Shown in pieces: positions 35,070 through 35,659 of a stretch of 35,659 bases of DNA (positions are counted from its first letter, which is position 1; each line of letters begins with the position of its first letter). The DNA is from a virus, in the IMG/VR virus record IMGVR_UViG_3300032053_000255, positions 1-35,659 of that record; one strand, given 5' to 3'. The notes below the pieces were generated by a model. The model was not told the origin of the DNA and did no database searches. It worked only from the letters and a program-made list of their open reading frames with translations. Made by a program: the position numbers and the translations under genes.

Positions 35070-35659
35070 ATGGCCAACGACACAAAGAAAGATGAAGAAC
35101 TTAAGGCTCTTCGAAAAAAGAAAGCCGAATTAAATCTAACACTAAAAGAGATCGTTAAGGACATCGGCCTTGAATCTAAAGTGTTAGAAAATTTTAGGCG
35201 AGAGTTCGCAAAATACGTTCATCTTGGTCCAGAGAACAATCTTTACCAGAAACTGAAGAAACAAATCAAGCAAAGCGAAGAAGCGGTTTTGGATTTTGAA
35301 GTACAGAGGCTAGAAATATCTGCAAGACGAAAAGAAGCAGAACGTCAATTAAGAAAGTTGGTAGCAACAAATAAAAAAGTTGGTAAAAGTAAAGAACAAC
35401 TTGCAAAAGAGCAAGCAACTTTTGATAAGACTCTTGACAAACTTAACAAAGAAATAATTAAAACATTGCCGGAAAATGAAGCGGTGTATGAGTCTTTATC
35501 TACTCAATTTAAAAAAGAACGCGATGCATTTGAAAAGACCAATACAAATCTATCTGGATATTACAAACAGTCTAAGCGAGTTGTAAACCAAGTAATTGAA
35601 TCGTCAAGAAATGATCAAACAATTAAAAATCTTCGAATCAATCTAAAGACCCTCAAGGA
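35070..35659 (+). CDS. Coiled-coil protein, probable tape measure N terminus (3' end outside window)
   Basis: At least 196 aa, open at the window end. Strong heptad coiled coil (residues ~3-150), K/E rich, no membrane segment so far. Location right after the tail-assembly chaperone is the usual place of the tail tape measure (T4 gp29), which sets tail length. A weak GAAGAG precedes the ATG. Other long coiled-coil tail proteins are possible. Confidence 0.6.
   Translation, partial: MANDTKKDEELKALRKKKAELNLTLKEIVKDIGLESKVLENFRREFAKYVHLGPENNLYQKLKKQIKQSEEAVLDFEVQRLEISARRKEAERQLRKLVATNKKVGKSKEQLAKEQATFDKTLDKLNKEIIKTLPENEAVYESLSTQFKKERDAFEKTNTNLSGYYKQSKRVVNQVIESSRNDQTIKNLRINLKTLK

Overview
The window is part of the genome of a T4-related contractile-tailed phage (myovirus, Caudoviricetes) with AT-rich DNA. 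This rests on a recognisable set of T4-type tail and baseplate genes: gp4 head-completion nuclease, gp19 tail tube, gp26 chaperone, gp54/48, gp53, gp27, gp5, gp25 and gp6. They sit next to a dense array of tiny, tightly overlapping accessory genes typical of phage early regions. The host cannot be named from the sequence. Promoters of the TTGACA-17-TATNAT type and AGGAG-like ribosome binding sites point to an ordinary sigma70 bacterium.

Layout. (1) Positions 1-2795, plus strand: the 3' part of a kelch-like repeat tail-fibre gene, a coiled-coil protein and a small protein. (2) About 2780-23996, minus strand: roughly 70 small genes, most coupled by ATGA or TAATG stop/start overlaps. The recognisable ones are a T7-like ATP-dependent DNA ligase, a MazG-like pyrophosphohydrolase, a dCMP-deaminase-like enzyme, a HAD-like nucleotidase, a SLOG/DprA-like protein, a ParB-like protein and several zinc-ribbon and single-membrane-segment microproteins. 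There is one tRNA-Thr(UGU) and one odd tRNA-like element. Sigma70-like promoters break this region into several transcription units. (3) 24003-24265: an intergenic region rich in RNA-like secondary structure. (4) 24266-32726, minus strand: the baseplate operon gp54/48, gp53, gp27, gp5, gp25, gp6 (in transcription order). (5) 32753-35659, plus strand: gp4, tail tube, the gp26-like tail-assembly chaperone with a probable -1 frameshift extension, a small membrane protein and the start of a coiled-coil protein that may be the tape measure.

The most unusual content is a family of about fourteen short paralogous proteins (65-115 aa, here called KLP-N after the N-terminal signature K-L-P-x-N). They are encoded in two tandem blocks at 4575-6845 and 11258-12829. 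Most have a K-x-h-K-L-P-x-N-x-T-x-F start, a central h-Y-h beta-hairpin-like stretch and an F-x-x-L-K/R C terminus, and most are translationally coupled through the stop/start overlap. Three members share an identical 19-nt stretch of DNA. I do not recognise a known function.

How it fits together: early minus-strand units would supply DNA repair/ligation, nucleotide-pool enzymes and many small host-interaction proteins. Late units, probably fired from T4-type TATAAATA-like promoters (a perfect one lies inside gp4 facing the baseplate operon), build tube, baseplate and fibres. Several late genes have the late box only 5-7 nt from the start codon and no ribosome binding site, so leaderless translation is possible. 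All family assignments are from memory of sequence motifs, without database search.
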